Shown in pieces: positions 23,501-36,051 of a stretch of 64,000 nt of DNA. Positions within the stretch are counted from its first letter, which is position 1. Every line of letters begins with the position of its first letter. Origin of the DNA: Phytoseiulus persimilis. Lineage: Eukaryota; Arthropoda; Arachnida; Mesostigmata; Phytoseiidae. The position numbers and the translations under genes were made by a program. The stretch is from NCBI GenBank assembly GCA_037576195.1, contig CM075101.1, positions 47,554,001 to 47,618,000 of the forward strand, in the 5' to 3' direction. A model generated the notes under the pieces. The model made no database searches. It was not told where the DNA came from and was given only the letters and a program-made list of their open reading frames with translations.

Positions 23501-26500
23501 TGCAACAGTCGGGGAGCATGCCTGGTGTGGGCCTGCAAAGCATGCAAGCGAAGATCGGTGAGCGTCGACAGAAGAAAAGCTGCGACCCTCCGCGAGCGTC
23601 GGAGGCTCAGGAAAGTGAACGAAGCTTTCGAGCTCTTGAAACGAAGGACATCGGCCAACCCCAACCAGCGCTTGCCGAAAGTGGAGATCCTTAGGAACGC
23701 CATCGGTGAGAAACCGCTTTCCGAAATCTGATCCCCGGAGCAAGAGAGGAGAAGCCGGGAACCGAGGTGAAGCTTTAACCGGAACCGATCGCTTTTTCAG
23801 AGTACATCGAGAGTCTGGAAGATCTTCTGCAGCACAGCACCACGAAACACGGGAGCCTACTGGCGGCAAGCGGTACCGCCACTTTGAGCGCCATGCAAAG
23901 ATTCCGAGAGCTCCAAGCACAAAAGTTGCAGCAACGGCAAAACGGTTCCGAAAGCGTCGATGCCGTCGAGCGCACGCAGCATTCCCAGGTAAGCGGGAAC
24001 TCGGGTCGCTGTCATGCCTCGAAACAAACGAACAGCATTGGCTGACAGGTACAGGCATACGATGCCGGTCCGGAACGTTGAACTCGCGCACAAGGTCGAC
24101 GGTGTCTCCATGGAGTCCATTGTTCCGAGGGCTCGTCATAACTCATTCCGTTGTTCTGGTTTCTCTCGGCTTCTGGAAAAATGTCGTCAGCGTTATCATC
24201 CATTCCAGCGCTTCCTGTCATTGTTTTGTCTTGTTGTTCTCGAAAAAAGCAGGTGCACCCTGAGAAAGTCGAAGGATGGACCGAACACGCCTTTCAGAGC
24301 TCTCGTTAGGTCCAACGGATCACTTAATTGAGATAAGCCTTCATGCTTTCGTGCGCCAGCCTCGTTCACCGTTTTGACGAAGCTTCTCCGGGCTGTCTGA
24401 ACCTGGGTTTGGAAGAAAGGGTTGGAACCGTTCTCGTTTCGTTCGGTCAATTCGAGCTTCCCTTGTTTGATGATTCGTTCTGAAACTGTTCAGCCAGTCG
24501 GTACGCGCTCGGATTTCCCGGTAGACAGGTACTTCGAGGGCATGCGCAGCGGGGTCTCGGACGGAGGAACAAGATACACTGGAATTGGGCTCCGTCTTCC
24601 GTTTCATCGAGCTCATTCGTGCGAAGGCGCCCACTCCGGCAGCTTTTCTGAAACAGCTAGACTTGTTCGCATCTCACCACGGCTGTGGAAAGCACAATAG
24701 GAGTCGGTGTCAAGGTTACCAAGTTCCGGCGGAGGTATCAAAGCTTCCTTCCGGTGAGATTCACTCCTTCCTGGAGTCTAGCTTTCCCTCGTTTGATGGC
24801 AGGAGACGATCGCCGACCAGCGTTCCCCTCTCGAGATCGTTCTGATCATGGAAATCTCTCTTCCTCCGCTTTCTTTGTGTTTCGTTTTTCTTCGTTTTCG
24901 CGGCCGCGCGCTCTGCCTGCGGCTCCTCCCGTGCGCACACTTGTATCCGCGCGTCACAGATCGAGAACGCGCTTGCGTTTGGTGCTGAGATATTTTCGAC
25001 TGTTTCAACTCATAACTAGGGATCAGCGTCCTCCGTGTCCGATATCGAGCACCGAACTTCGGCACGGGATCTTTCGCAGCTCTGCCGCGTGAAATCCCGC
25101 CATCAAAGAGTTCGTTTGTTCGTCGTCGTCGTCGTTCTCTGCTCCGATCATGGTGGCCCTCCGCAGAGAACAAGGGAGCCGTGAACACGGAATCCGTGAA
25201 ATGTCGGCTCTTGGACCTTTGTGGCTGGAATGTCATCAGAAACACATCAACATTAACCCTGTTCGGAAGAGGTCTTTGGAACTCTGTGATATTCTCTCTG
25301 GAAAGGTCGCAGATCCCCAAGGTTCGAGCTCGGCGGCGATTCTGACGCCGCCGCATTTCCAAACGGTCCGCTGACGAATCGTCCTCCTTCGACGTCATCA
25401 CTTGTTGATCACTGAAAGGAAAACCGGATTCGTCTTCGAGAGCGTTGACAGCGACGAGAGCAACTCACGAGCCGGTCCATCCAGCTCTGCGTGTTAGTGG
25501 AGGAACCGGAGACCGGGCCGGCCCGGTGCACGGGGGATGAGTTTCGTGTCGGAGATTCGTTCTCGGGGAGCTCAGTGATAACCTCTGCTCAAATGTGGAT
25601 ATTTGTCGACACTAATGCTCCTCTCTGGAGACTTGTTACATCCCACGGTCGTTGAGTTAATCCCACTCTATCTGTATTTTGGTGTTCCCTCTTCGCTGCC
25701 CGGCGTAATCCCCGACGTCTTTCAACATTTCCTCTTTTAGCTTTCATGGACAATTCATCACTTACCCTCCTCCAGAACGGCGCGAAGAGTGGCAGCGGGA
25801 AGAGCACCGCACACAGAGAGCCTCGTAATCTCTTGGGCTCTATCGGAGCTCCCATCGAGCTTCTGCATTTCATTTTATGACACGAAACAGATACCTATTC
25901 GATCAGCTATCGATTTGACAGCACAGAGTCCGTCAGAGCGCACGCAGCCAGGCCTGAGTCACCGGTGCGCGGTGTGGCTGGTCGCGTTCGAGAGGCAAGC
26001 TAGCTAGGGCTGTGGCCCTAGCCGGAAGTGTTTTGAAAACTTGGATTCAGGTGGAAAGCGACGGGGCCAGCTCGGGGACGGACGTCTCTCTGCAGCCGCC
26101 CCGCTGTTCGGTACTCGTGGGATGCCGATGACCAACAAAGGAAAAGTGTTCCGAATCGCCACGAAGCGCAGAGGATGCGTAAGTGATGCGGAGCACGCTT
26201 GAAACAGATCTCCGCAGTATTCGGCTGAACGCACATCTTGTGTAACAATCGCAGAAGTGGCAGCCGTCAGGCATCGTGACAGGCCGTCAGAGTCGCGGAG
26301 AAGATGTCTCCGATACATGCTCTCGATAGACGCACTAAGAAAGATGTTCGTTACAGGCAAGAGATAGCACAGACTCCCAAAGACTGGCCAGGTACCACAA
26401 AGGTGAGTGAGTGACGGACGGACTGATCCACCCGTGGCCTCTTCGCTTCATCCCATTTGTCACCGGCCATTTGCCTATAAACTCACTCTCATATAAGAGC

Positions 26501-29270
26501 TCACCGACGAAAGAGTCAAAACATGCGAAAAAGTACCATTCGAACCGCCCGTCAAGCGGGGCGACTTTGGAAAGGCGACCGCCGCAGCGATCGTTGCTCT
26601 CTCCGGGTAATCCTCCCGCATCTCGACGCGAACCATTAGAACCCAATATGACGGGGTCGCTCAGTTGAAAAGATATTCCTTCTCGACTAACGTCAGCGGA
26701 ACCAGGGCTTGGTGGTGATGGTGATCGCATCGCCGCGGCAGTGATGTCACCCGCCTGGCCGAAAGGTAACACACTCAATGAGACGCGCGAGCTGGTCGTA
26801 ACTCAAGACGAAACACAGAAGCCACTCGAGGATCAAAGCATCAATTGAGACGAAGACGGCAGCAGCAGCTGGCTTTCGCATATTATCCCGAAAAGTTGTT
26901 CGTCGCATCGCTCGAACGGGAGAGATGGCGTCAACGAGACCAAACAGCTCCGGTGATCTCTCCGAGCAGGCTCGAACTCTGCTTCCGATCTAAGATAAAG
27001 AACAAGATGGCGAAATGTTGGAGAAAAAACAAACCCTGTTTGGAGACATAAATCTGAGACCCATCAACGGCATCGGGTTAAGCCTCGCAGTATCGAAAGC
27101 GACGATCCCCGGCGACGGAAATCAATCAATCGAGTGCGGGAGATCCCCTTGTGTGCGGGAATCGTATTCGCGAGGGTATCTAGAGGAAATGCCGTGAGGT
27201 CACTGCCAGAACCGAAATCCGCCCGTCTCCCTCAGTTGTGTCGAGCAAAGGAGAAGCAGGGAGGAAAAGGAATAGCGTTGGGATTGCTCTGTCCGAAGAG
27301 GGAGGCGTCTTTTTTCTTCATCCACACACACCTAACATCCGGAGCCCGCGTGTTCGCAGGGCTGCGCTCTGGCGACGAATGACGGAGTCGCTCATTAAAA
27401 TTCACGTGGTTCCTTGTTCGGTGTTTGTCTGAAGCAGTTTTTCCATTTTTTGTGGAATCCGCTGAGCGACGCTGTTAGTCAATAACGTCCGCGGCTCGTC
27501 TCTCGGAGAGTACCACGGTCACACTTTTTTGTATTTGGTTCACACTGCGCTCGTGGGTTTTGAGGATAACTGCTCGTTCGGAAAAAGATGATTTTCTGCA
27601 GCTGTGGCCCCGAGCTGAAACCAAGCATCGAATGCGGACTGGACGAGCTTCAGTTCAGCTGTGACACAGTATCGGAACGTTTGGTTTCGGCCGCGACGAA
27701 CTCCGAAGGGGCTTCTGCCAATACTTCCGCGTTTGTGAGAGATATTGGAACGGATTCTGGAATCCACAACTTTGAAAGGGCTAGAGCTCAAGCGGGAAAA
27801 GCTCCGATTCGGGGAGTTAGAGTCATTTTAGTCGTCGAGCCTCAGATCTACCAGTGTAGTCTGGCAGGCAGGCAGAGTGCTAGGCAGGTAAGCAGCCATT
27901 CGGGTTTTTTCCCCCGCTCTCTGTCATTTCATCGTTGTCCATCGTTCGTGGAGCGTGTCCGGGCTGAGCATTGAGTGCTGTCTAGATTCGCTCGCCAAGT
28001 TCAGCTTGAAAGCCGACGGTGCGATTTTTTGTCACCGAACCCCGAGCAACGCAGATCATTGTACGGGAGCAGTCTCTAGAACCAATGATAGTTACGCCTG
28101 CGATTAACTTGTGCGATCATTTCATTCCGAGTCCGAGTTGAGCTGCTCGGGCTTCCGAGTCGGAATACCCGGCCCCAGCTCGATGAAACGCCAATCCGGT
28201 TTCTAAACCCAACTACTTCGATCATTCCGACTTCGAGTCCCCGTTAGGCATGTTTTTGCGAGACTCAGAACTCGGAAGAGGAAATCCATCATCAACTAGC
28301 GCATAGAACCCGCCGAAATCATTGAAAAAAAAATGGTGGATCTCCGTTTTCCGAATCAAATAATTATTCCCGAGTCAAATATTTTTTTCGAGTTCGGAGC
28401 CACGGAAGTGCATGCCTAGTTCGCGTCTATCGCGCCCGTTGTGGTCCCAAGCTACAGACCCTGGTGTTGTTCGTATGGCCCGATGGTCGGAGTTCCGATT
28501 TGACTGAAGGTAGATGATGTATCCCCTGGTTCGCCTATTTGTTGATGTTTCCAACGGTTCCGGTGGTTCGTCTGTCACGGATGTTGTGGAGGAGTCATCT
28601 GCGATCATTCAGTCACTTTTTCCCCAGGTTTCCATGCGTCGTCGGCCAGTTTCTCTGGTTTCCACGCTTGCTCTCAACCGTTTAGCCAATGGCTGGCTCA
28701 TGGTCTGTCGCGTACGCACTCCGGTCGTTAGGGTCGTCAGGAGACATTTGTAACGGAACGTTGTTGATGTTAGTTTAGTTAATGGCTCGTTCGATCTTAT
28801 GACGATCGCGTGACGACCCTGTGACGAACTCGCGGCCACCCAGAGCTCTCTGGCTCGCTCGAAGCCGCGCCCCTCTGCCTCTATCGACAGCGTGTGTGCC
28901 ATTCATCATAGCCTACCTGACCGAGCGCGAACAACAGATTACGCGGAACAACGGGACTCGAACATCCTCACTGGCTGGATGGATCTGGCACCGGGAGCTT
29001 GACGCCGGCTCCCGGCCCTGCTGTTGAAATTATCGAAATCCTCTCAGAATTCGCCCTCAATCGAGAATTTTTTCCGTTTCGTTTGCAGAAATCATGGAAC
29101 TCTCAACCCGACCGAACGCTCACTACCAACCCGCTCAAAACAGTTTGGACTGCCTGAACCGCATCGTTCAGAATTTGAATCCCACTAACGCAGCGAACTC
29201 CAGTTCTGCGAGCGAACCTACGGCAGTGCCCAAGACACTGGACAGGGCCAGCAAATTCGCTTTCCATTGA
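20599..29270 (+). CDS. nau: MyoD-family myogenic bHLH transcription factor
   Basis: Clear exons are 20599-20752, 23469-23705, 23801-23988 and 29089-29270. A 52-bp exon at 24253-24304 is needed to keep the frame and is a weaker call; with it the protein is 270 aa. Residues 63-78 form the Cys-rich motif with WACKACKRR. Residues 86-97 are the basic region, with the Ala-Thr pair diagnostic of myogenic factors ([12 protein letters not shown]). Residues 98-141 are the helix-loop-helix, with [16 protein letters not shown]. The last exon encodes [14 protein letters not shown], the helix III signature of MyoD proteins. As a nuclear E-box-binding dimer it would drive muscle genes. Met1 could also be the ATG at 20614. 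First and last introns are 2.7 and 4.8 kb, long for this window, and may hold enhancers. Confidence 0.92.
20753..23468 (+). other. first intron of MyoD
   Basis: Starts GTAAGTG and ends CCAACAG. It contains the 21-bp duplication at 21022-21071 and long but unremarkable frames. No nested gene is supported. Confidence 0.6.
21022..21071. repeat. 21-bp tandem duplication, 2.4 copies
   Basis: The unit, beginning GCGGAGCCGTACC, occurs at 21022-21042 and 21043-21063, with a partial third copy to 21071. The two full copies are identical, which suggests a recent event. Confidence 0.9.
24253..24304 (+). other. candidate frame-restoring MyoD exon
   Basis: Exon 3 ends in phase 0 but the helix III exon needs a phase-1 partner. 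This 52-bp exon follows a T-rich tract ending GCAG and encodes [17 protein letters not shown]. Its donor is GTTAGG, a weaker form. The frame fits exactly, but another small exon elsewhere in the next 4.8 kb is possible. Confidence 0.4.
24305..29088. other. large last intron of MyoD
   Basis: Ends in a T-rich tract and TTTGCAG. A minus-strand frame at 25401-24778 starts [19 protein letters not shown] after an acceptor-like TTTCAG at about 25415 but soon becomes low-complexity basic sequence. A plus-strand ATG frame at 27588 ends at a donor-like GTAAGC (about 27888). Neither is recognisable, so no nested gene is called. Confidence 0.45.
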
Positions 29271-29460
29271 GATCTTGGATTTTCAAGACGAGAGAAGCGA
29301 TTCATCTCCAGGGATGTGGAGTCAGGGGGCCCGTGTGCAATAGAAATTCTCCACTCGGTTCTATCGATGGAAAGGATACAACGAGACCCGCAATGATCAT
29401 CAGTGCTCGCCTAAACTCACCACAGCTAGGGATACTCCTCTTTTTCTGTATCGTTTGTGA

Positions 29461-29466
29461 AATAAA
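29461..29466 (+). terminator. poly(A) signal of MyoD
   Basis: AATAAA 190 nt after the MyoD stop codon. It lies between the convergent 3' ends of MyoD and the mucin-like gene. Confidence 0.6.
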
Positions 29467-29789
29467 ACTTCGAGGAATCTTGTTCCCAGAGACAAATGAT
29501 CGTCGTGCAAACCCGAGAACGCCTGCGGGAAGCTGGGCTCACGCGAATTCCGCAACTCTCCCACATCCCAGAATCATGGACTTTCGTTGAGATTGGGAGT
29601 CCTCGGAGCGTAGTTTTCAATCTGGGAGATGGAACAGGGGTTTCCAAATGAATGCTTACCACAAACTTTATATTACAATTTAAATACATGGATATGATAC
29701 AGATTACAGCTGTCCCACATCGAACGCGTCAAAGTCCGCGTCCGAACACAGGACAGGGTACGATGGATGGCTGCAGGCTCCGAGAATTT

Positions 29790-32700
29790 TCAGGCGAAAC
29801 TCTCCTTGGGAAAATCTTGGGCCAAGTCTAGCTCGTGTCGGATGGCTTCAATCACTCTCGATGTAGGCTCGCGGTAAGTAACGCGACTCGTGCTCTGGAA
29901 TTCCTCGACCACCCGTCTCTGCAGGGAGAAATCACGATTCGTCAGCTCGGACCACAAGGCGGTCGCGCAACTTGAAGCTGAAGCTGATCTCTGCACACTT
30001 ACATGACTTTCTTGACGTAGTCTGCGTTCTTTGGCGGCAGTTTCTTTGTGGATGGTCACCAAAAAGTGAGGTGGAGTCGTTTTCTTCGCGAAAGACGTCT
30101 GCGTTGGCTGGTCTCGAAAAATTGGATTGCACACGGACGGCACCGACGGAACAGGAAGCCTGCAATCAAGATCCGGTTCGAAACTCGAAGCACTTTCATG
30201 CGGGATTCAGAGACTCGAGTCAGAAACGAATGACGCCCTCACTTATCAATCGAGTCGGCCGATCTGGACCGCTTGTAGTCCTTCCGGCTGATCAAGAGTT
30301 TCTGTCTGTAGCTGCCGTGGAGTTTGGTTTTGGCCTGCTCGACGGTGAGGCTGTTGTCGACCAGAGCGTTCAATCTCTCCGTCATTGATTCGAGCTGGCG
30401 CCTGGCTTCCTCGATTTCCTCTTCAGATGGCCCCGGGGTCTCGTCTTCGCTCGCAACCTCACTGACCACGGGTCGAATCTCTATGTCGCCAGCTCTGCGA
30501 TGTACGAGTGAAACATTTCATATCAAACGAGAGTCAGAGCGTTGGATCTGGCTTCAATCACTCCATTGTCTTTAATCCGCCACCGGAGGAATTAATTAAA
30601 ACACAAGCGAACTACTCACGGGATCGTGGTGTCCCGACAGGCCGACAGGTCAGATGACTCCTGTGGCTCTGATTTCCTCCTCCGAGGCTTAACTTCAGGA
30701 GGCGTCAGCTCCGCCTTCGCCTGCCGTGGTTGACTCTCGAAAGTGGCTTCGAATGTGTGCTGCGAGAGCACGGGTCTCTTCCGGAGCCTGGGCTCATCAG
30801 GGTCGAACGCTTGGTTTTCGTAGAATTTCGGCGACTCGCTCCTCCTATAAGTCCCTGTCCCTCCGAAGTGCACGGGGCTCGTGACCGCGTCTCGGTACGA
30901 CCGAATGCTTTCGCCGGGCATAGTCTGAGGCTCGGGAAAAAAAATTGTAATCACCTTTAAGGGAGACGTTCTCAAATGACTCACCCGCAGAAGCCTGTAC
31001 GATCAGGCAATACCCGCCTGTCACGCTGTAGATCCCATATAAGTGAATGGGAATACTGACGTGCAGCGCGTGCAGCAAGTAGGTAAGGGTCACACGAAGT
31101 CGCCACATTTCTGAATTACCTAATATCCTCTAAGACAAGTCGGGAGGCGACGCGAAACGACGGATTGTTCTTCGAAGTTCCAGTGCGATTCATGATGGTC
31201 CGTTCAATCGACCGAAAGAATTTTACTCACGATGCCGGATGTTGTGCTGAACTTTCCTTCTCCTTGACTGAAGGAGCTGGAGACCTCAGCATCTTTGACG
31301 TCAGCTTTCTGCCGACTACGATTACGGACACAGAAGTAGAGTAGGATAATCAGGAGCAATAGCAGGAGCAAGAGGAGAACTAACACGATGAGCCATGCCA
31401 AGTTGGCTTTGTTCGAGAGTCGATTGTCTTCCAAGGATGCAGTTGACCTCGCAGGCTCGTATGCTGTGAAATGAACTCGGTTCTCAAACTTTCCCCAAAA
31501 GTGTGAGAGCTTTTCCCACCATGAGTAGGCCCAGCCGTCGACGGACTCATCTCGAGCTTCCGCGAGCTCTTCGAATTTGATTGCGAACTTTCGGGCGAGA
31601 ATTCGCTCCTAAAACTCACGTTTGGCTTTCACGATGACGCCGTGCTCGAGTACTTTCTCCATATCGCTTTGACGAACGACTCGGAGCTTTTCCACGGCTT
31701 CAGCAGCTGGCACGAGACGGTTTTGATAATACAGCACGTATACGAGCGTCATGTTTCTCTCTTTGTAATCGACTCGAACGTATATGAGTTTAACGGAGGA
31801 TATTCTGCCGAGCTGACGGCTCTGACGGCGGAGCTGCGCAGCGTAGGCCCGCTCGTAGATGAAAGCGAGATTTTTGACCAGCTTCGAAGTGTCCGTGGAG
31901 TTCGTTCCTCTGGGCACGGTCAACTCTGAAATTTCAAAATCGCAAATTTGAAGTTCTCCCCCATTTCTGAGCAACCCGAGTTGGACTTTCGCCTAGAGGC
32001 GTCACCACCATAACCGACCTGTTTGTATCCAATATTGAGTGTCTTGGTCGGAAGGTACCGATGGGGTCGACGTCGTGGGCGGCGGTTTCGCGGAGCTGAC
32101 AGCTATGTTCGTTCGGCTTGGCACAAAAGTAACTTTCGTACTGCGAGTCCAGAGAGACTCTTGGCTTGTGGAGGGCAGTGGCAAAGAATGTGTCCGGTTC
32201 CATGTGACCGTGACGTCATCCGAGTCTGAGCTATCGAATCCCTTAGAAGAGCGTGAGGGCGAGAGGGGGAACGTCGACGATTCGGGAAGACCGCTGAGAC
32301 TAGAACTGATATCTTTGGAGGAGGAGAACGAGGATTCGAGAATCCAGGAGGATCGAGCGCCGAGCGTCGAGGTTGAGGCCGGCGGCTCCGGGGAGGGAAC
32401 CCCCACGGTCGGCGTGGAAGGTTCTGCGCGGTCCGCGGACTCCGGAAAGGTATCACTAGTCGCTGAGCTCAGCTCGGGGATTTCTCGTGATCGCGACGCC
32501 GTTGAGTCAGGATCGATTGTGTGCGATGGACCCGGTGTCGCCGAGACGGTAGGCGATGCAGTCGAGTCCTCCGTGGGAGCTGGTGAGGAACATGGGGTAT
32601 CCTCCGAAGCAGATGAAGAGCTGTCGGAATCCGCCGGATGGCTATTGGAAACGACCACCGAAGACTCCTGCACTGCAGGACTGGGATCTATGAGGACGCT

Positions 32701-34392
32701 CGAGGCCGAAGCCGTCGCGGGCGGCGGGACTGTTGAGCCTGTCGGAGACACTTCCTCGCTCGCTCCGAGCGAGGGTGACGGCTCCGCGGAAAAATCGCTG
32801 CTTCCAGTGATTCGACCGGACTTCGGCGAAGTCCACGGAGGAAACCGAGTGATTATTGTTCCGGTCGAACCCGATGGGAGCGTTCTCGAAGGCTCTACGG
32901 GGCTGGAAAAGCCAGAGCTGGGGAGGTCCTCGCTGAATGTGACGATTCCCGACGATTCTGTGGGGTTACCACTAGACGACGTGAATTCATCAGGAATTCG
33001 AGCCGTTGGCTGCAAATCGCGACGATCATCGGACAGGTCGGGAACCATCGACGGAGAGGGTGTGAACCGGTCGGAGGAATACCAAGACGGAGTGTCGGAC
33101 ACTGGTTTCGATTCGGTCATATCGCGCCGCGACGACCACAGCGGGGGCGCGAGCGACTGATCCGACGCGGTCATGGTGGAGCTGAGTTCGAACACCCTGG
33201 AAGGAGATGAATCGTCGCCGTTTCTCGAAGAGATCTCCCCGACAGCAGGATGAGAAGACGAAGTTGTTTGCTCGGCCACAGATTGTGAGGCATCCCCAGC
33301 CCAGGTGAAATCTGATGAAAGGGTGGGCGTGGACTCGGCGACGTAATTGTCAGACTCTAATTCTCCGCTCCTTGGGGAGAAGGCTCCGAACGATTGTGAG
33401 TTGAGGTTGTTGTTCGTGACTCCGGACGATGGCATCGGAGTGCGACCCCCGAACGAGCGCTCGTCTGAGAGCGAAGAAAACGAAGTTTCGATTCCGGTGG
33501 GCTCCGAGCGAGGAGACAGGGGCACGATTCCGCGCGATTCGGAGGGATCGATCGAAGACAGAGCTGGAGATGACCACGAAATGTCCGCGCTGTTCTCGAT
33601 CGTGTTGCTGGGCCATGAGGTTGAGATGATGCTTTCGGGAACCCAGACCGACTCGAAGGACGGTGCGGTGGACGACGTGTCGGAGTCGGGCCGAACGACC
33701 GTCTCGAAGACAGTCTCGATCACCGAACTCGCGAACACTGTCACTGTGGTGGTGAACACCGGAGTCCTGTGCACGGTGGCCACCATGCCGCTGGTCGCAG
33801 ACGGAGTTATTGGCACCTCAATCACAGTCATGCACCAACAGGTCTTTCGGGCCATCAGGTTCCCAACTTCGCGTTCCTCAACGGTTTCAACTGAGGGAGA
33901 AAAGGACGTTAATTCGTTGATATCATCCGCACAAAGCCTCAGAGAACAGGTCGCGGACTTCAGTGTCATCCAGGAATCTCCGATCCTCGGATCCGGTCCG
34001 GGAAGAGAGCATAGGATACTTCTCGACGCAGAATTATCCGTTCGTGGAAATTCACTCAATATTCCGAGGTTAGCATTCACCTGTGACGCATGGGTTCCCG
34101 TCGACCATCTCCAGCCGTGGGGACTGCGACTCGAGGAACGCTGGCATCCGCTCCACGTACGATGTGGTCACCAAAGTCATGAGTTCAGCTGAAAACAGAA
34201 AAGCTGCTCGGTCTCCGCGAGATTCTGGCTCACTTCGAGCGATATCGAATATCGAAAGAAGGCTCAAGTGAATTCTGAAAGGATCTGCTTACAGTGTTTG
34301 GCAGCTCGCGTGACGTTCGTCGGCATCCCTCCCGTTCCGAGAACAGCGAAGAGTAGGACAGAACATTGCACTAACAGTTCCAGGAGAGCCAT
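29790..34392 (-). CDS. mucin-like type I membrane protein, KIAA1549-like
   Basis: Nine exons join in frame: 34392-34293, 34188-34081, 33890-32019, 31925-31620, 31463-31231, 30924-30620, 30494-30243, 30159-30003, 29918-29790; 1153 aa. The first about 20 residues are a signal peptide (LLVQCSVLLFAVLG). Residues about 70-690, nearly all in one 1.87-kb exon, are dominated by Ser, Thr and Pro, as in a heavily O-glycosylated stalk. Residues about 694-790 form a SEA/ferredoxin-like module (YVRVDYKERNMTLVYVLYYQ, then EAVEKLRVV). The membrane helix is at about 818-839 (LIVLVLLLLLLLLLIILLYF). The 310-residue cytoplasmic tail contains charged helices (EEEIEEARRQLESMTERLNA). The stalk-SEA-TM-helical tail layout and the SEA wording resemble human KIAA1549/UPF0606. 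I recall that family only broadly, so identity is tentative while the gene model is firm. Confidence 0.85.
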
Positions 34393-36051
34393 TGGATCGG
34401 ATCATTCGGGGTGGGGAGACATCTGTAAAGGAAACCGGAATAAGTTAGTTCCTTCCCGGGGTCTTGTCATCAGAGAACCTGTTGTCATCAATGTTGGAAT
34501 GAGCAACATAGTGCACATTGTGAGGATCAGCCTTGATCTCATCAGAGTTGCGCAGGTGATTCTGGCTGTTTGAACAACAGGCTCCCCCGATGCCTACCAA
34601 ACAGTGTCCAGCTGGATTTGTCGGTTGAGCGAGCAGCGTCTCCTATGAGAAGGGGCGCGCGAAGGATCCACTCGAGTCACAGCGATCTTAGACGACAGCT
34701 TTTAGCACGAAAACCAGAGCCCTGACCTCTGTTAAACACTCCACTCGGTCCGATGGGTCGGGCGACGGAATCACGTTGGTCGACGCGATGACGGCACTTT
34801 CCAGTCAAGTTTCATTCTGCCATTCTGCTCAGCTATCGTCGTTGTTCATTTGGTGGTCGGCCCGAAGGCCGGATGCGACGTCCGGTTCGTGAAGTCGCTC
34901 ACTCCCAAGCCGTGTTTCATTCATTCACTCGTTCATCACCTAGAACCCAGTCCGGCTATTGGTCGCCTCGTCGGGTTCTCGGTCGTTCCGAGCCCAACAC
35001 GGACTCCGTGTTGCTCTTCGATTCTGACCCGGCGTGGAAGAATCGATCACCGCACATCGATCGGAACTCGGAGGATAACAGTGGGGGGGTGACTCAAGAT
35101 GTTCAAAGGAGAACATTACTGACCCAAACGAGCCGGGTCTCGATCTCGGATACCTCCGAGAATTTCCTCTCTGCGAGCTGACCTCGACGCCGTACCCATC
35201 AGGGTCTCGAACGTCAAGTTCATCATTCTCGAGAAGAATCGAATCGGTCGGGAGATAGCGAGCGGAAAAATCTGTTCTGACATTTGTGGAACATCGGTTA
35301 TGATTCACTCCTTCCGTCCCCATTCCCAAACGGAACGGAAGGGTGAAGGCTGTGCTCCCCCAAATCAGAGCTCGAATCCTGATGCATGAATAAAGCGATC
35401 GACAGCCGGATTTTCAGTGACCGGATTGAGGCTTTGAAAGCAGTTTTCAATGGCGGAGAGATGTGAGCCAGCGGTCAACGAAGCTGCCATCGTGGACCCC
35501 CACGGACCCGGTCCCGATCCGAAAACTTCTTCTTCCCAAAAACACACATGCGCACTATATCTGTCCAGGCGCCGACTGTTTAATTTTTGACGGAGACTGT
35601 CGGATCAACTCACCGTAGTGGTTTCTACGAAGCACTCCCTCACAATCGCAAATGTTCAGACAACGATCGGAACATTTTAAGAACTTTCGTCACCCACTTA
35701 CTGTTTCAGCTTCGACCGCGTGCTCTGAACAGGCCGCTCCGCTGACCAAGGGTTCTCTCTTCTGATGTTTGTTTCGAGGGTCTCCATGGCATCCTCTGTA
35801 CGGAGCCTGGCGCTTTGGACATGGGATCCATGGTAGAGGAACCCAACTCCTAGATTCCCGCATCTCTTAGGGTGAGCTCTTCGAAAACAATACATTCGGC
35901 GCGGCTGTCGGGGGTGGCGGAAACGGCGATCTCTGATTTCGGGATCTCTAGCTTAATAGAGAAGGCTATCAAATGAACAACCACTGGCTCGGAAGAGAGA
36001 GATAAAACGTAACAGATGAGTCATCCCGGACCCGATCCGAGAAGCGAGTGA
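34393..36051. other. no supported gene; upstream of the mucin-like gene
   Basis: No exon or RNA gene was recognised. The first few hundred bases likely include the promoter of the minus-strand membrane protein gene. Confidence 0.4.

Noticed and set aside
24055-24081. Short terminal MyoD exon ending at a TGA
   Set aside because: It would give an early end, but the helix III exon at 29089 is clearly part of this family, so the gene must continue.
24778-25401. 207-codon minus-strand frame in the MyoD intron
   Set aside because: After about 35 plausible residues it becomes low-complexity Arg/Ser text. No partner exon or domain was found.
28970-29000. tRNA-like B-box word on the minus strand (GTTCGAGTCC)
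   Set aside because: The flanking bases do not form a T-arm stem and no A box or cloverleaf can be drawn.
32039-33160. 373-codon plus-strand frame
   Set aside because: It lies exactly opposite the Ser/Thr/Pro-rich exon of the mucin-like gene, whose splice phases are all consistent. The plus frame has no domain and no splice support.
33347-34192. 281-codon plus-strand frame
   Set aside because: Same cause: it is antisense to the first exons of the mucin-like gene, crosses its splice sites and has no recognisable content.
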